A stretch of 64,000 bases of DNA from Eunapius fragilis (taxonomy: Eukaryota; Porifera; Demospongiae; Spongillida; Spongillidae). The notes under the pieces were generated by a model. That model had not been told where the DNA came from and did no database searches. It saw only the letters and a program-made list of their open reading frames with translations. Where the stretch lies: positions 5,451,378 to 5,515,377 of the forward strand of contig OY811984.1 in the NCBI GenBank assembly GCA_963681505.1, in the 5' to 3' direction. Position numbers and translations under genes: made by a program. Below, in pieces: positions 23,204 to 34,113 of this stretch; positions within the stretch are counted from its first letter, which is position 1, and each line of letters starts with the position of its first letter.

Positions 23204-25519
23204 ATGCATATGTGTACACACATATATGTGTGTATCTTACTGCTCCTGAGCCAGTAGTTACAGCTCTGATGGCTTCAGTACTCATGGCCTTCCACAGAGC
23301 ACCGTTGTGCAGGTCAAAGCGGCAGGTGGCCACAGCGTCAGATGGCTGGACGTTGGCATAGAAGGACTGGTGGTTGAAGACGCAGCCCAGCGAAAAGTAC
23401 GTGTGCAGTGGCTGAGGCAGGGGCGAACCTGCCTGCCTGCTGGGGTCAAACTCGGTGTGCAGGTAGCTACATTGTTATTTTTTTGTTTGGACAATGGAAG
23501 GTTGAAGTGTAGCAGCAGTGAGATTCAAGCCAGTGGTAGCTGCCCCTCGTGCCCCAGTCACCATCCCCCCCCCCCCCCGACCCCCTGTGTCTCACTCACC
23601 GTCCTCCTGCCCCCTACCTTACTGACCCTCTGCCTCACTCACCATCCCCCTGCCCCCCACCCCTCCCTGCCTCACTCACCGTCCCCCCTGCCCCACTCAC
23701 CGTTGCGCTGTGAGTGGCTCCCAAAATGTGACCACACCGTTATGGCCAAGGGTCATGACCCAAGTGTGGGCAATCCCTTTTGACTTGGTACCAACACACA
23801 CATAGGCATCTAGTCCAAACCCCAGAAGCAAACTGCACAGCAGTGTGGCATGGTCCTCAATGCCCTTGAAGGTAGAAATCATACATAATAAGATTTAAAA
23901 CGATTGCGCAAACACAGCTCATTTTCAGGGAGATAGTTCCAGTTGCCCCCTGCTTCACTGACCCCCTTACCTTCCCTCACCCACTCACCCCCCATCCCCA
24001 ACCCTTCTCCACTCAATGACCCTCCTCCTCTCCACTCCCTTTGCATATGCCCTACCTTCCCTCCATTACCACTCCCTTTGCATATGCCCTACCTTCCCTC
24101 CATTACCACTCCCTCACCCCCTCCCATGTAATCATTATCATCTATTGCTCCCCCCATCATCCATAGCTCTCACCCCCCCATCATCTATTGCCCTCACCCC
24201 CCCCCCCCCCCCCCATCATCCGTTGCCCCCTCCCCCCAATCATCCATTGCCCCCCCCCCCCCCCCATCATCCATTGCCCTCAGCCCTCTCCCCATCATCC
24301 ATTGCCCCCCCCCCCCCCTCCAATCATTCGTTGTCCTCACCCCTTTCTTCTGGCATAGAAGTGCATGCGTGCTGTTCCAAACCTCGGCCTGCACACCTCC
24401 AGTGCCGACGGAAGGCGCTCTCTCGTACGGTATCAGACTCACGTACCTAGCCGCGTGCCTCGGACCGTCGAGGAGACGCCCCGCCCTCATCGGATGCACG
24501 TAGGAGCAGACAGGATGAGAGACCCCGTTCTCGTCGTGTGCAAAGATCTTGACCAAACGGTCAGCGTGTGAGGCCCTCACGTTCTGGTACTCCTTCCACC
24601 ACTGCTTGGAATACACAAGGAACACTCTCTCCCTCTCCCCCGTCCGCTGCTTCTCGAGGGAGAGCTGAGCGGCCAGGACCTCCGGCCCTATCACATCGTC
24701 GCACCTCGGGAGCGACTCCAGCTGAACGTCGAGGACCCCCGCGGGGACGTTGCCCTCCGAGCTCACGCCCGCCAGCTCCACTGAGGTGTTCGCCCTCCCT
24801 GCACCCCGCGCAAGGACCACCCGCCACTCGAGGTAGCACGTTCCTACTAGTTCGTGGTCGCCCATCGGTGTGTTGCGAACGAGCGTCATGTGTATGGGGT
24901 CTGATATGGAGAGAAGGTCCGTATACGAAAAGGGCCTGCCCGGGTCTTTGGACCCCCTGCTGAGCTCAAGAAGGAAGCCTTCGTGGAAGGCCGGATCACA
25001 GGAGCAAGGGACAGGTTTTGAGCAGAGCCTCTGGCCTCTGAAGTGAACGTGAAGTATAAAGAACTGGCCTAGGGAGGACTCGGGCTCGTGAAGGTGGTCC
25101 AGGAACGCCCGCCCACCCAACACCTGCAGGAAAACGTATCTCTTGTTAGGATGAATGGCGGCTCCTTCACCTGACCGGGGTGCTGCTAGGGAACGGATGC
25201 GTTGAGGTTAGGAGTACATTAACATAATTTGCCATGTCGTACAACAACAGAACTCACTGTCGTGGACTTCGTCGGGTTTTCTGTCAACAGTTTGCGATTT
25301 TGGAGGCGTTTTCGCGCTGTTTCCCTTTGAGAGGTTGAGGGACTGCATGACTTGATCCACTATTCCCTTCTCTTCGAGTGCCCGCATCAAGGATTGTTCG
25401 TCCACTCTCCCTTTTTGCGTAGAAATGCAACTTCTAATCTCATCCTGGAGGCCGAGTTCAGTAATGTGATCGTGAATTAGCTGCCGAAGCTCTGCCAATT
25501 TCTCAGCTGGTAGTGACAT
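22232..25519 (-). CDS. CEP76: Centrosomal protein CEP76
   Basis: CEP76 limits centriole re-duplication by regulating CP110. Six exons give 670 residues (human 659): 25258-25519, 24341-25182, 23701-23864, 23241-23466, 22437-22816 and 22232-22370. The start MSLPAEKLAELRQLIHDH matches the human start. Further matches include LGGRAFLDHLHEPE, SKPVPCSCDPAFHEGFLLE, ERVFLVYSKQWWKEY, SHADRLVKIFAHDENG, the transglutaminase-like EDHATLLCSLLLGFGLDAYV, VGTKSKGIAHTWVMT, LGCVFNHQSFYANVQPSDAV, DDLSYLLSPALTAYE and the end VWIMFAVKYRSIL. The C2-like and peptidase-like regions are in the usual order. The start codon is 115 bp from the divergent bromodomain gene, so the two probably share a promoter. Two introns carry minisatellites. 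Confidence 0.96.
22844..23200 (+). repeat. Minisatellite GTGCATGTTGAAGGGTGTAT in a CEP76 intron
   Basis: About 13 units of 24 to 25 bp (ATGTGTGTGCATGTTGAAGGGTGT type), followed by a GT dinucleotide run at 23166-23196. Confidence 0.92.
23566..23702 (-). repeat. Donor-copying repeat in a CEP76 intron
   Basis: On the minus strand the exon ends CAACG followed by GTGAGTGGGGCAGGGGG. The same GGTGAGTGAGGCAGGG core recurs three more times within 130 bp, twice preceded by GACG as at the true donor. Confidence 0.75.
24150..24335 (-). repeat. GGGCAATGGATGATGGGG minisatellite in a CEP76 intron
   Basis: Six to seven units with G-runs. Several units begin GGGTGAGGGCAA, resembling the real donor GGG/GTGAGG next to it. 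Confidence 0.75.
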
Positions 25520-25634
25520 CCGATTACCCAATTAATTTTGCCGCGCTTTGTCATTATTAAACCAATGGATAATTAATTATAGCAAATAAGCGCGGCTTTT
25601 TTGCTTGTACCAGCTGGTAGGAGGGGCCTGTCAC

Positions 25635-27195
25635 ATGGGTAAAAAACATAAGAAGCATAAGCATGCCTCCAGACAGGAACACGAAGGTGAGACGAACAGC
25701 TGGGCATGAGCGGGACGTATTATGCCATGGTGTGCGTCAATCAGAATATTATCGTTCCTTCTCTTATCGCACTCTTTAAAAGTGCCAGGATTCGGTGACA
25801 GATCCCGTTCCGAAATGCGTGTGATCTTGCAGCTTCCCCACACAGTGCAAGTGGGCCACGCGCAAGGGACGCATATCGCCCACGCCACCAACGAGCTGCT
25901 AGTGAGCATCCCCTTGGACGCTTTGAGGCCACAGTCGCCCGCGGAAGAGCCTGAACCGTTTAGTCCTGCAGAGGAGCGAGGTGACAGCGTAGAGCGGAGG
26001 CCCCACAAACACAAGAAGCACAAGAAAAACAAGAGGCACCAACATGACAGTCGCAGGGAGGCGGACAAACGTTTGTCCGGGGGTATGCCTGCCAGCTTGG
26101 ACGACAGTTCGCCTGATGCTGCCCCACTGAAGTTTTCGTACAGAATACCTTCCAGTCCTCCTCGTCTGCCTCCTCCTTCTCTTCTAATTCCTCCGCGCAC
26201 TCCTGAAACCAGTAGTCACTCCAAGTCCGGTAAACTGCGCCACGCACGTGATGGCGACAGCGGTGAGGCGGATAGCCCTGTGGCAACGCAGGCAACTCCA
26301 GAGCGGGTTATGGCGCGCTCGGGTAAACCGACTAGCTTGGCTGGGTTGGCCAGCATGACTGAAAGTGAGTCCCAGAGGCATAAGAAAAGACAGCACAAAG
26401 GCCACCAACAACAACACCAGGAGTATGCTGCTGCTTATTCGCCCCTCTCGGGGAACAAGGCAGTGACGGCACCCCAGGCCCTTGGAAAGGAATCCTACAT
26501 GCCATCTAAAAAAGTCAAGATGGAAACCTTCCCATTACAGCCCTCAGCACCACCATTGATGGAGGAGACACTGGTTGGCGTTGTAAGGAACGCTGTTGAA
26601 CCAAGGATAGGATCCAAGACTCCAGTAGAGCTGCCCACTGTTGCTCTCAGAGCACCTCCAGTAGAGCTGCCCACTGGTGCTCTCAGAGCATCTCCAGTAG
26701 AGCTGCCCCCTGGTGCTCTCAGAGCACCTCCAGTAGAGCTGCCTCCTGGTGCTCTCAGAGCACCTCCAGACCCTACAAGGACTCGCTCACTGTCTGTCAC
26801 TTTGAATCCTCCCTCTTTTCCTTCGCGACCGACCACGCCCCTTGGTCAGTCCCACCGTCCCTTCACTCCTACTACCGTTATAGGAAATACACCTACACCA
26901 CCCCAAGGTGTGACTTAAATGCTGTTTACACCCGACCTTTCACACCATATGCTGTTTACACTGACCTTTCACACCATGTGCTGTTTACACCCAACCTTTC
27001 ACGCCGCTTTTCATATCATATGCTGTTTACACCGACCTTTCACATCATATGCTGTTTACGCCCGACCTTTCACATCATATGCTGTTTATACCTTGTTCCT
27101 TTTTTTTTTTTATCTCAGTGAAACTGTCTGCCAATGCTCTCAAGCCCTTCCTTAAGGACCTCCATCTGCAGATTGCAAAGTTTGTCATACTGTGT

Positions 27196-27242
<47 letters not shown>

Positions 27243-27546
27243 CTTAAGTGTGTTGGGTGTGAATGTTATTTAATCAGTTGCTGTTCTCAGGAGAGACCCT
27301 GAGGGCATATTTGCAGAGCCAGTGACTGATGACATTGCTCCAGGCTACTCCGCTATCATATCTCATCCCCTAGACCTGAAGACCATTTTGAAGAAAATTG
27401 AAACTAATTCATATTCATCAGTGAATGAGTTCAGGGTAATTTACATGAAACCTGTACTATGCATTTTTAAAAATGCCCAATTGTATGCAAGCGTGCAACT
27501 ATCATTAGGTGGAGTGCAGTGTTGCCATTTACACCCTGGTCATGGC

Positions 27547-27588
<42 letters not shown>

Positions 27589-30500
27589 GCCAGGGCTGTT
27601 GGAGATGCGATGCAACATGAATCATACATGTGTGTGTTCTCCTCTTTTTAATGCAGGATGATTTTGAGCTCATGTGCAATAATGCCATGACCTACAACAC
27701 ACCTGATACCGTCTACTACGGTTCAGCCAAGAGGTTGCTAACATTTGGACTTAAGCTTATTGCAAAGGTAGAAACCCCCCCCCCCCCCCCGTCCCCCCAA
27801 AACCCTGTGGAGAGCATTAATGTTGTTTGTGTTTTCAGGAGTCATCGGTGCGCCCTGATATCTGCTATGGAGTAGTCCAGCCCACAGCTGTCCAAGAGTT
27901 CCACCTACCAGCCCCCAGCAGTGCCCACATTGACTACAACTCCCCTTGGCTGTGCAGGATCAGTCTCCAGGCCATGAGCGGGGTGGCATCCCAGCCCAGT
28001 CCCAGTTCCATTCCACCACTCTCTACCTCGGATCAGAACGAAGTGGTGGACATTGGGAACGAAGAGACCAAGGGCAAGCGTCGTCTGACGACCATGCAGG
28101 TTGGTGTACCTGAGGAGGATGGTAGCGAGGTTGGGTGGCCTGTGGACGAGGTGGAGGAGGAGGAGGAGGAGGAGGAGGAAGAAGAGGAGGAAGAGAAGGA
28201 CGAAAAGGAGGAGGAAGAGGAGGAGGAAGCTGTGGTACAGGTGGCTGAGATGTGTGAGGTAGTGCATGAAGAGGAGATGGAGATTACAGAGCTACCTGAC
28301 TACTGCTTCTTAAATTGCGACGAGAGAGGAAAAACATTTCTGAATGTTTTGAATCCAGACATTGGAGTTGGTCAGTGTTTTTTAAATTTTACTTCTATTG
28401 ATGGGGTGGTGGTGGTGGTGGTGGTGGGTGGTGGTGGGTTTTTTCAATGCACTGTAAGGTGAGACTATTCAAGATAAGCATCTGTAATTCGGGAAGGTAT
28501 GCACATGGATGTTCTTAAGTGATGCTGGTACTGAAAGTTATTGTTTGTATGACCACAGTGCAGGGATAAGCAGTTATTGGGAATCATTATTGTTTGAGAG
28601 TGAAAGGCTTACGATGCAATAACAAGTTCGTTCACCTCTGTTGCTTTTTCTCCTAAATGCAAATGCAAACACATGCACGACAACACCCGGTCCTTGTCTT
28701 TCAACAGTAACTTCCACCAAACCTATTGACCTTTCGTTTCTGTCTGATCGAGTCAAAATTGGTGACAATGCAGCAAGCCTCCTCCAGTCTGAACTGGCCA
28801 TGTACAAAGCCACCCCTGTCTCCTATCTCATGTTTGGGCCGTTTGGGTCATTTGCACCTGTCTTTGACTCAACGTTTGCCACACTCACAAAGCATGACTC
28901 TGACCTACTTCTTACCGCGTATGGCAGCGACACAGGCATCAGCTATGCACACAGGTGAGGGTGAGGTGTGGGTGGGTAGGGTGAGGTGTGGGTGGGTAGG
29001 GTGAGGTGTGGGTGGGTAGGGTGAGGTGTGGGTGGGTAGGGTGAGGTGTAGGTGGGTAGGTGAGGTGTGGGTGGGTAGGGTGAGGTGTGGGTGGGTAGGG
29101 TGAGGTGTAGGTGGGTAGGTGAGGTGTGGGTGGGTAAGGGGAGGTGTGGGTGGGTAGGGTGAGGTGTGGGTGGGTAGGGTGAGGTGTAGGTGGGTAGGGG
29201 AGGTGTGGGTGGGTAGGGTGAGGTGTGGGGGGTGAATTTTGTGCATGTGTGTGAATAGGTGGGAGAAGTGAATTTTGTGCATGTGTGTGAGTAGGTGGGA
29301 GGGGTGAATGTTGTATGTATGTGTGTGGGTGTGATGGTTCACACACAGTCTGCAGCAATTTGTGAAGGACACGGGAAGCTTTGTTAGTGAAATGGCTCAG
29401 GCTCTGCTCAATGGGCTGACAGGTGGTAGGCACCATAAGCTGGTGGAAGCCACTGAGCTCAAAGGAGGGAAGGAGCAGGTGTTGAGCAAGAGGGAGAGCA
29501 CAGTGAGTGAGCAGACAGAGGGTGATGGTCGTAGTGGTGCCACCAGCTCCACTGGTGAAGTTATTGAAGTGGTATGTAGGAATGTTTGTGATCACATTCT
29601 ACCTTTTATGGTTTCATACCTGTGGGCAAGACTCCTACACTAAAGTGCTGGGATTGTGTGTGTGTGTGTTTGTGTTTGTGTGTGTGTTGTGTGTGTTGTG
29701 TGTGTGTGTGTGTGGTGTGTGTGTTTTTTGTGTTGACATGCTGTTTGCATATCACGGTTTGAACTGACACTGTCATTAAATGTTGCATTCATTGAAGTGC
29801 GTGTGTTGTCTGTGTGTTTTGACACATATTATCACATTGCTTTGTGTGGAGGAAAGCTTCTGGCCTTTAAAGGACATAAGAATAATGTTATTAATTAGAA
29901 GTATTTATCAGCTCCTGTCACTCATGTTACAATTGTGTCTGGCATAGGATCCTGCCGAAGATGAAGCGACTGAACTGGTGTCAGGTAAGTGTGTAAGCCA
30001 ATGACCAAACTTGGAGTTTTCTTTTGTGTAGCAATAGTTAAAAGGCATTTGTGTAAAGAGGGGTGGAGAATTTGGCATTGTAGGTTAATTTCACTTCAAA
30101 GGGTCTGATTGCTAATTGCATGGTTTGATGCGCTTTTGGAGTGCTAACGTCATGTTGCAGCGTGACACCCTCACCGGGCTCCCACCTTTCTTTATTCCTT
30201 GTTCTACACTCCCACTCCATTGCTGTTCCATTGTTCTTGTTCTCCCCATCAGCTTCCTCTGAAACGGTTGCCGAGCGACTACAGCAAACGTCACAGATGA
30301 TTGCCAACTTGTACCAACAGCAACTAGGACGACTGAGGCAGTTGCCTTGCGTTGGGGAAGAGGGTTCGTATATTCCACAACCTCCATCTGGAAAGGAACT
30401 AGGAACAGGTTTGGCAATTTGTGTTCTGTCACCTTTTAATTTGAATATGCCTATACATGTACACTTCCCTTGCAGCACAAGCAGTTGCTATGGGATTGGC

Positions 30501-30692
30501 GTCATTAACCTCTCAGGTATTTACACCTTTACTGCAATGGGCAAAGCTGTAAATTCATTACCTCTGTGTATTCAGTTGCAGCCACAGGACGTTATATCTT
30601 TACATGCAGTTCGGCAGGCTATAGGCATAGCCCCGTTTGTGCCTCAACCTCAGGGTGTTAATGCTCTCAAAAACATCGGCAGTGATGAGTAA
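25635..30692 (+). CDS. BRD7/BRD9-family bromodomain protein (SWI/SNF subunit)
   Basis: Twelve exons give 946 residues: 25635-25686, 25789-26907, 27119-27179, 27291-27435, 27657-27767, 27839-28370, 28708-28954, 29349-29571, 29948-29984, 30253-30408, 30476-30516 and 30576-30692. The N-terminus MGKKHKKHKH is the BRD7/9 start. The bromodomain spans about 390-495: FAEPVTDDIAPGYSAIISHP, NSYSSVNEFRDDFELMCNNA, then MTYNTPDTVYY with the acetyl-lysine-binding Asn. A glutamate-rich run follows (about 600-650), then the DUF3512 region (PVSYLMFGPFGSFAPVFDST, FATLTKHDSDLL). A C-terminal helix contains VAERLQQTSQMIANLYQQQL. Known members recruit BRG1/BRM complexes to acetylated chromatin. The second exon (373 codons, KHK-rich with a repeated VELPxGALRAPP motif) makes it about 300 residues longer than human BRD7. 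BRD7 versus BRD9 is undecided. Confidence 0.93.
26625..26770 (+). repeat. Coding 39-bp tandem repeat in the bromodomain gene
   Basis: Four copies of a 39-bp in-frame unit encoding PVELP(T/P)GALRAP-type peptides. Confidence 0.88.
26915..27085 (+). repeat. Short repeat CATATGCTGTTTACACCGAC
   Basis: Six units of about 25 bp (GACCTTTCACACCATATGCTGTTTACACC type) in the intron after 26907. Confidence 0.9.
28955..29235 (+). repeat. Minisatellite beginning exactly at a BRD splice donor
   Basis: The exon ends CACACAG at 28954. The intron starts with GTGAGG and continues as about 13 copies of GTGAGGTGTGGGTGGGTAGG, each repeating an AGG/GTGAGG donor-like junction. Two GTGAATTTTGTGCATGTGTG units follow. 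Confidence 0.93.
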
Positions 30693-30981
30693 ACTTGTCT
30701 GGCGAAACGTGTTGTATGATCTTCGGGAAATCGGTTCGATTTTTACCAAATATGGTCGCGCGAACCGTTAATAGCGAACCGTGCGATTTTACCAAATAAG
30801 GTGAAAGTATGGATACTGCAGTTGCCGTATAATTTAGACCACATCCTTTAGTGGTTGTGGTTGTTATAATAAACACAAGTGCATAATACTATTACACAGA
30901 CTATCTTCACACGTAGAAAAAAAAATTCACAGAACGGCATAACAAGCGTTGCTGTTTGTACGGAGATATGGCTGTGGATAT

Positions 30982-31664
30982 CTAGTGGCCGCCCGTGCCA
31001 TAGGCTGCACCGCTGGCTCTTTCCAGCTCCTTCAACACCCTCTCTTCCTTGAGTTCATTTTTGTCGCCTTCAACGAGGAACTCCTTTCCAAAGCTCTGTA
31101 CATACGAAATAGCACATATTATATACGTACAAGACTTTTTCTAATTTACAAAGGATGAGACATAAATAAGGTGGCAACGTACGGTAATGATCTCCTTCAC
31201 GAAGGCCTTGTCTGTGCTAACTTTAGCCTTCTTCAGCGGTGTGACTGCAGTTCCGATCCAGGTAATGAGAGCGAACTTCTTACGACGGCTCATCTCGTCA
31301 CCGGTTTCGAATCGCACGAATATGTAATTTCTGCCGTCATCTGTAGAGCCGTGTATAAACGTAATCAAACGTGAAATAAACCGTGCTTAGCTGTGTCGTA
31401 CCGTCAAGAAGGCCAAGCAGCTCCTGGTATTCTACTCCCGATTTTACGTGCACAATGAACTTGCCATCGTAGCCGAACAGAGCCCTGTCAAAAATAATTG
31501 ATTTTCATGGGAGTGTCGCATTGTCCCAAACACCCAGGAGGCAAGCAACAGTTAAGACTTGCGGGCGAGATGGCTTACCAGTTGGTTTCGGAATCGTCAC
31601 TGCGCACATCTTGATAGGCAGCAGCAATTGCTTCAGCACCTCCAGGTTGGAACGGCTTTGCCAT
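30982..31664 (-). CDS. COTL1: Coactosin-like actin-binding protein
   Basis: A single ADF-homology domain protein that binds F-actin. Four exons give 146 residues (human 142): 31579-31664, 31402-31484, 31183-31340 and 30982-31095. Signatures are ALFGYDGKFIVHVKSGVEYQ, NYIFVRFETGDEMSRRKKFA, LITWIGTAVTPLKKAKVSTD, KAFVKEIIT and SFGKEFLVEGDKNE, ending GAAYGTGGH. It converges with the bromodomain gene (stops 290 bp apart) and lies in tandem upstream of nothing but short spacer before cytochrome c1. Confidence 0.95.
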
Positions 31665-31969
31665 CTCGATAATTCACAAACCTATCAAGTTCGCAACAGT
31701 GCGCAGGACAACCCCTCGGTTGCGGGCAGCAGGATAAAAAGGAGAAGGTAGGAGGAGTGTCTCACGTGAACCGCCACCGCACCCACCGCTTGTTCCAATG
31801 CGCATGCTCGACAACACATTGTCATCGCAACGGGCCAAAAAATCAGAATTCACAAACGACTTGCACTAATAACTTATAAGTACATACATGAATATAATAA
31901 ACAGTTTGCATATTGTCTACAAATAACTGCTTATTAGCACCTTCCTTCCTATACACCTAGACAAGGCAG

Positions 31970-34063
31970 TTATGATCCTTTATCATAGTAAACAACCTTC
32001 CTATTCTTTAGTACAGTCCAGCGACTTCGCTTCCAGTACCAGGTGATAAATGCAACCCCAGTAAGAAGAATCAGAGCCTGATAAAAGTGAACCCATGCAC
32101 ATGAAATCAGATCAGTAAAAGCATATGAACAAACATTACCTTCATTCCCATTCGCTTCCTATCGTCATGCTCAGGCTCTGCAGGGAGAGAGAGGTAAATC
32201 TTTCATATTACTTGAATTGCTAAAAAAGAAAGGAGCAAATTGAATAGATATGCCACTCACCACTTGCCCATCGCAAAAAGGTGCAAACATCCTTTGCCAT
32301 TTGGCTAACTGTAGCCGGAGTACCTGATAACGTGGGGGGGGGGGGGGGGGGGTCACATGTCATTATGTAGGTGACTCCGCTCTGTCAAACAGACCATCAC
32401 CATTTACGTACCATCTTCGTAGGTGACAGAATCCTGGTACAACTGCTGGGGCATACCGATAGCTTGCCCTGGAAAGTAAGGATTGTATGCCATCCCTTCC
32501 CTAAGCTCAAAGTTAGCAGGCGGATCACAGTATCCGGTCAACAGAGAAAAGATGTAGTCCTTTGAGAAGACGATGTTGGTAGATGGAAAGAAGTTGTGGT
32601 TTATTTACAGCTGTATTAAGCCTATCTCTCCTCTCTCACAACATTAAGCCTATTCCTCCCTCACGACCCAGCAATATCATTTAAGCCTACCTCTCCTCCC
32701 TCACGACCCAGCAATATCATTAAGCCTACCTCTCCTCCCTCACGACCCAGCACTATTATTTAAGCCTACCTCTCCTCCCTCACGACCCAGCAATATCATT
32801 AAGCCTACCTCTCCTCCCTCACGACCCAGCAATATCATTAAGCCTACCTCTCCTCCCTCACGACCCAGCACCATCATTTAAGCCTACCTCTCCTCCCTCA
32901 CGACCCAGCACTATCATTTAAGCCTACCTCTCCTCCCTCACGACCCAGCGCTATCATTTAAGCCTACCTCTCCTCCCTCATGATCCAGCACTATCATTTA
33001 AGCCTACCTCTCCTCCCTCACGACCCAGCGCTATCATTTAAGCCTACCTCTCCTCCCTCACGACCCAGCACTATCAAGCTCATGTCTGGTGGCAATGCAC
33101 CTGCACAAGAGAGAAGGCAAATTAAACAGAAGGCAAAGCAGATGCCCGCAGCCCCTGGCACCGTGCGCACACCATTGTTAGCAAATCTGGCAGCCTCTTC
33201 ATTTGGATAGGGGTTAGGGAAATGGTCGCTCAGCTGTGGGAATTATAAGTCACTGACAAGCTGTGCAGAACTGCTGACTAGCACCGACCTTTCCTGGCCT
33301 TGTGGTTGGATTCCCTTGCTCATCATTTTCACCTTGGTATTGGTACTGTGTACCAACACAATCAGCTTGTATAAAGAGACAGGTGTGTGTAACTGACCTC
33401 TTCTGCCAATGCTTTTACTTCAGTCTCTGTGTGCGATACCCCCACCAGGTTCCTGAAGCACAGCTGCTGCATTGAGTGGCAGGCTGAGCAGACCTCTTTG
33501 TACACCTGATACCCACGGCGAATACTTAGGGAGATTGGGGGGGGGGGGGGGGGGGGGTAAGACGTTTTCTACAAAGCGCTGAAGGCCTACCTCTGGTGAT
33601 CTAAGGCGCTGAAAGGTCCATTATGACTCCAGGGGAATTGAGGTGGGTGCAGCTCGAGTTCAGTGGCTGACAGCACTGTCAAAAGGTAGCCCGCCCCTAA
33701 CCCGCCGGCCGCTACAAGACCGTGGTAGGTAGGCGACTATAAAACATCAACACTAATAATAAGCGAGGTAGTTGGTAGGTAAAGTCAGTTTAGCATTTAC
33801 CGTGCCCAGGTTATTCTTATTTCCAGCGGTGCTTTGGCCCTATGCGCAAGGTCAACAAAGATAATATCAACAACATGGTGCGCATCAACTGGAACATCAA
33901 GATTTTACCAAGTGAAGCCCTTATTTAAAACATGTATGAAGTACTTCAGGGTGAACAGCAAGATACAAAGTAGCATGACCTACTTTTGTGAACGCACCTT
34001 ACTTCCAAAGGAACGTAAACGAGTTTTCAGCCTACCCACCACATTCCGCCAAGCGGTGGCCAT
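31970..34063 (-). CDS. CYC1: Cytochrome c1, heme protein of respiratory complex III
   Basis: Catalytic c-type cytochrome of the mitochondrial bc1 complex. Eleven exons give 293 residues: 33998-34063, 33801-33815 (a 15-base microexon, tentative), 33591-33736, 33398-33524, 33289-33345, 33173-33233, 33048-33100, 32412-32559, 32261-32323, 32140-32177 and 31970-32077. The first exon encodes an arginine-rich mitochondrial presequence ([20 protein letters not shown]). Heme binding is by CSACH. Other matches are [73 protein letters not shown], the axial-ligand region and the single C-terminal anchor [15 protein letters not shown], then [12 protein letters not shown]. It is head to head with GPAA1, with only 50 bp between start codons. 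Confidence 0.95.
32625..33060 (-). repeat. Tandem array of a coding end plus splice donor in CYC1
   Basis: About 11 units of 39 or 40 bp. On the minus strand each unit reads ATAGTGCTGGGTCGTGAGGG plus AGGAGAG, then GTAGGCTTAA. This is the final nine codons (IVLGREGGE) of the exon at 33048-33100 followed by its own 5' splice site. The exon-proximal copy is the true exon end. Confidence 0.9.
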
Positions 34064-34113
34064 CTTACCCACTTTATTATTGCGCATGCGCTATCTAAAC
34101 CTCCCCGCTAGCC
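34064..34113. promoter_or_regulatory. Bidirectional promoter region between CYC1 and GPAA1
   Basis: Only 50 bp separate the two divergent start codons, so both 5' UTRs and core promoter elements must be compact or overlapping. A palindromic TGCGCATGCGC (an NRF1-type motif) lies at about 34080-34091. The motif is seen; its function is inferred. Confidence 0.55.

Noticed and set aside
27180-27240. (GT)n tract as a functional Z-DNA regulator
   Set aside because: GT/CA microsatellites occur in many introns here, and nothing marks this one.
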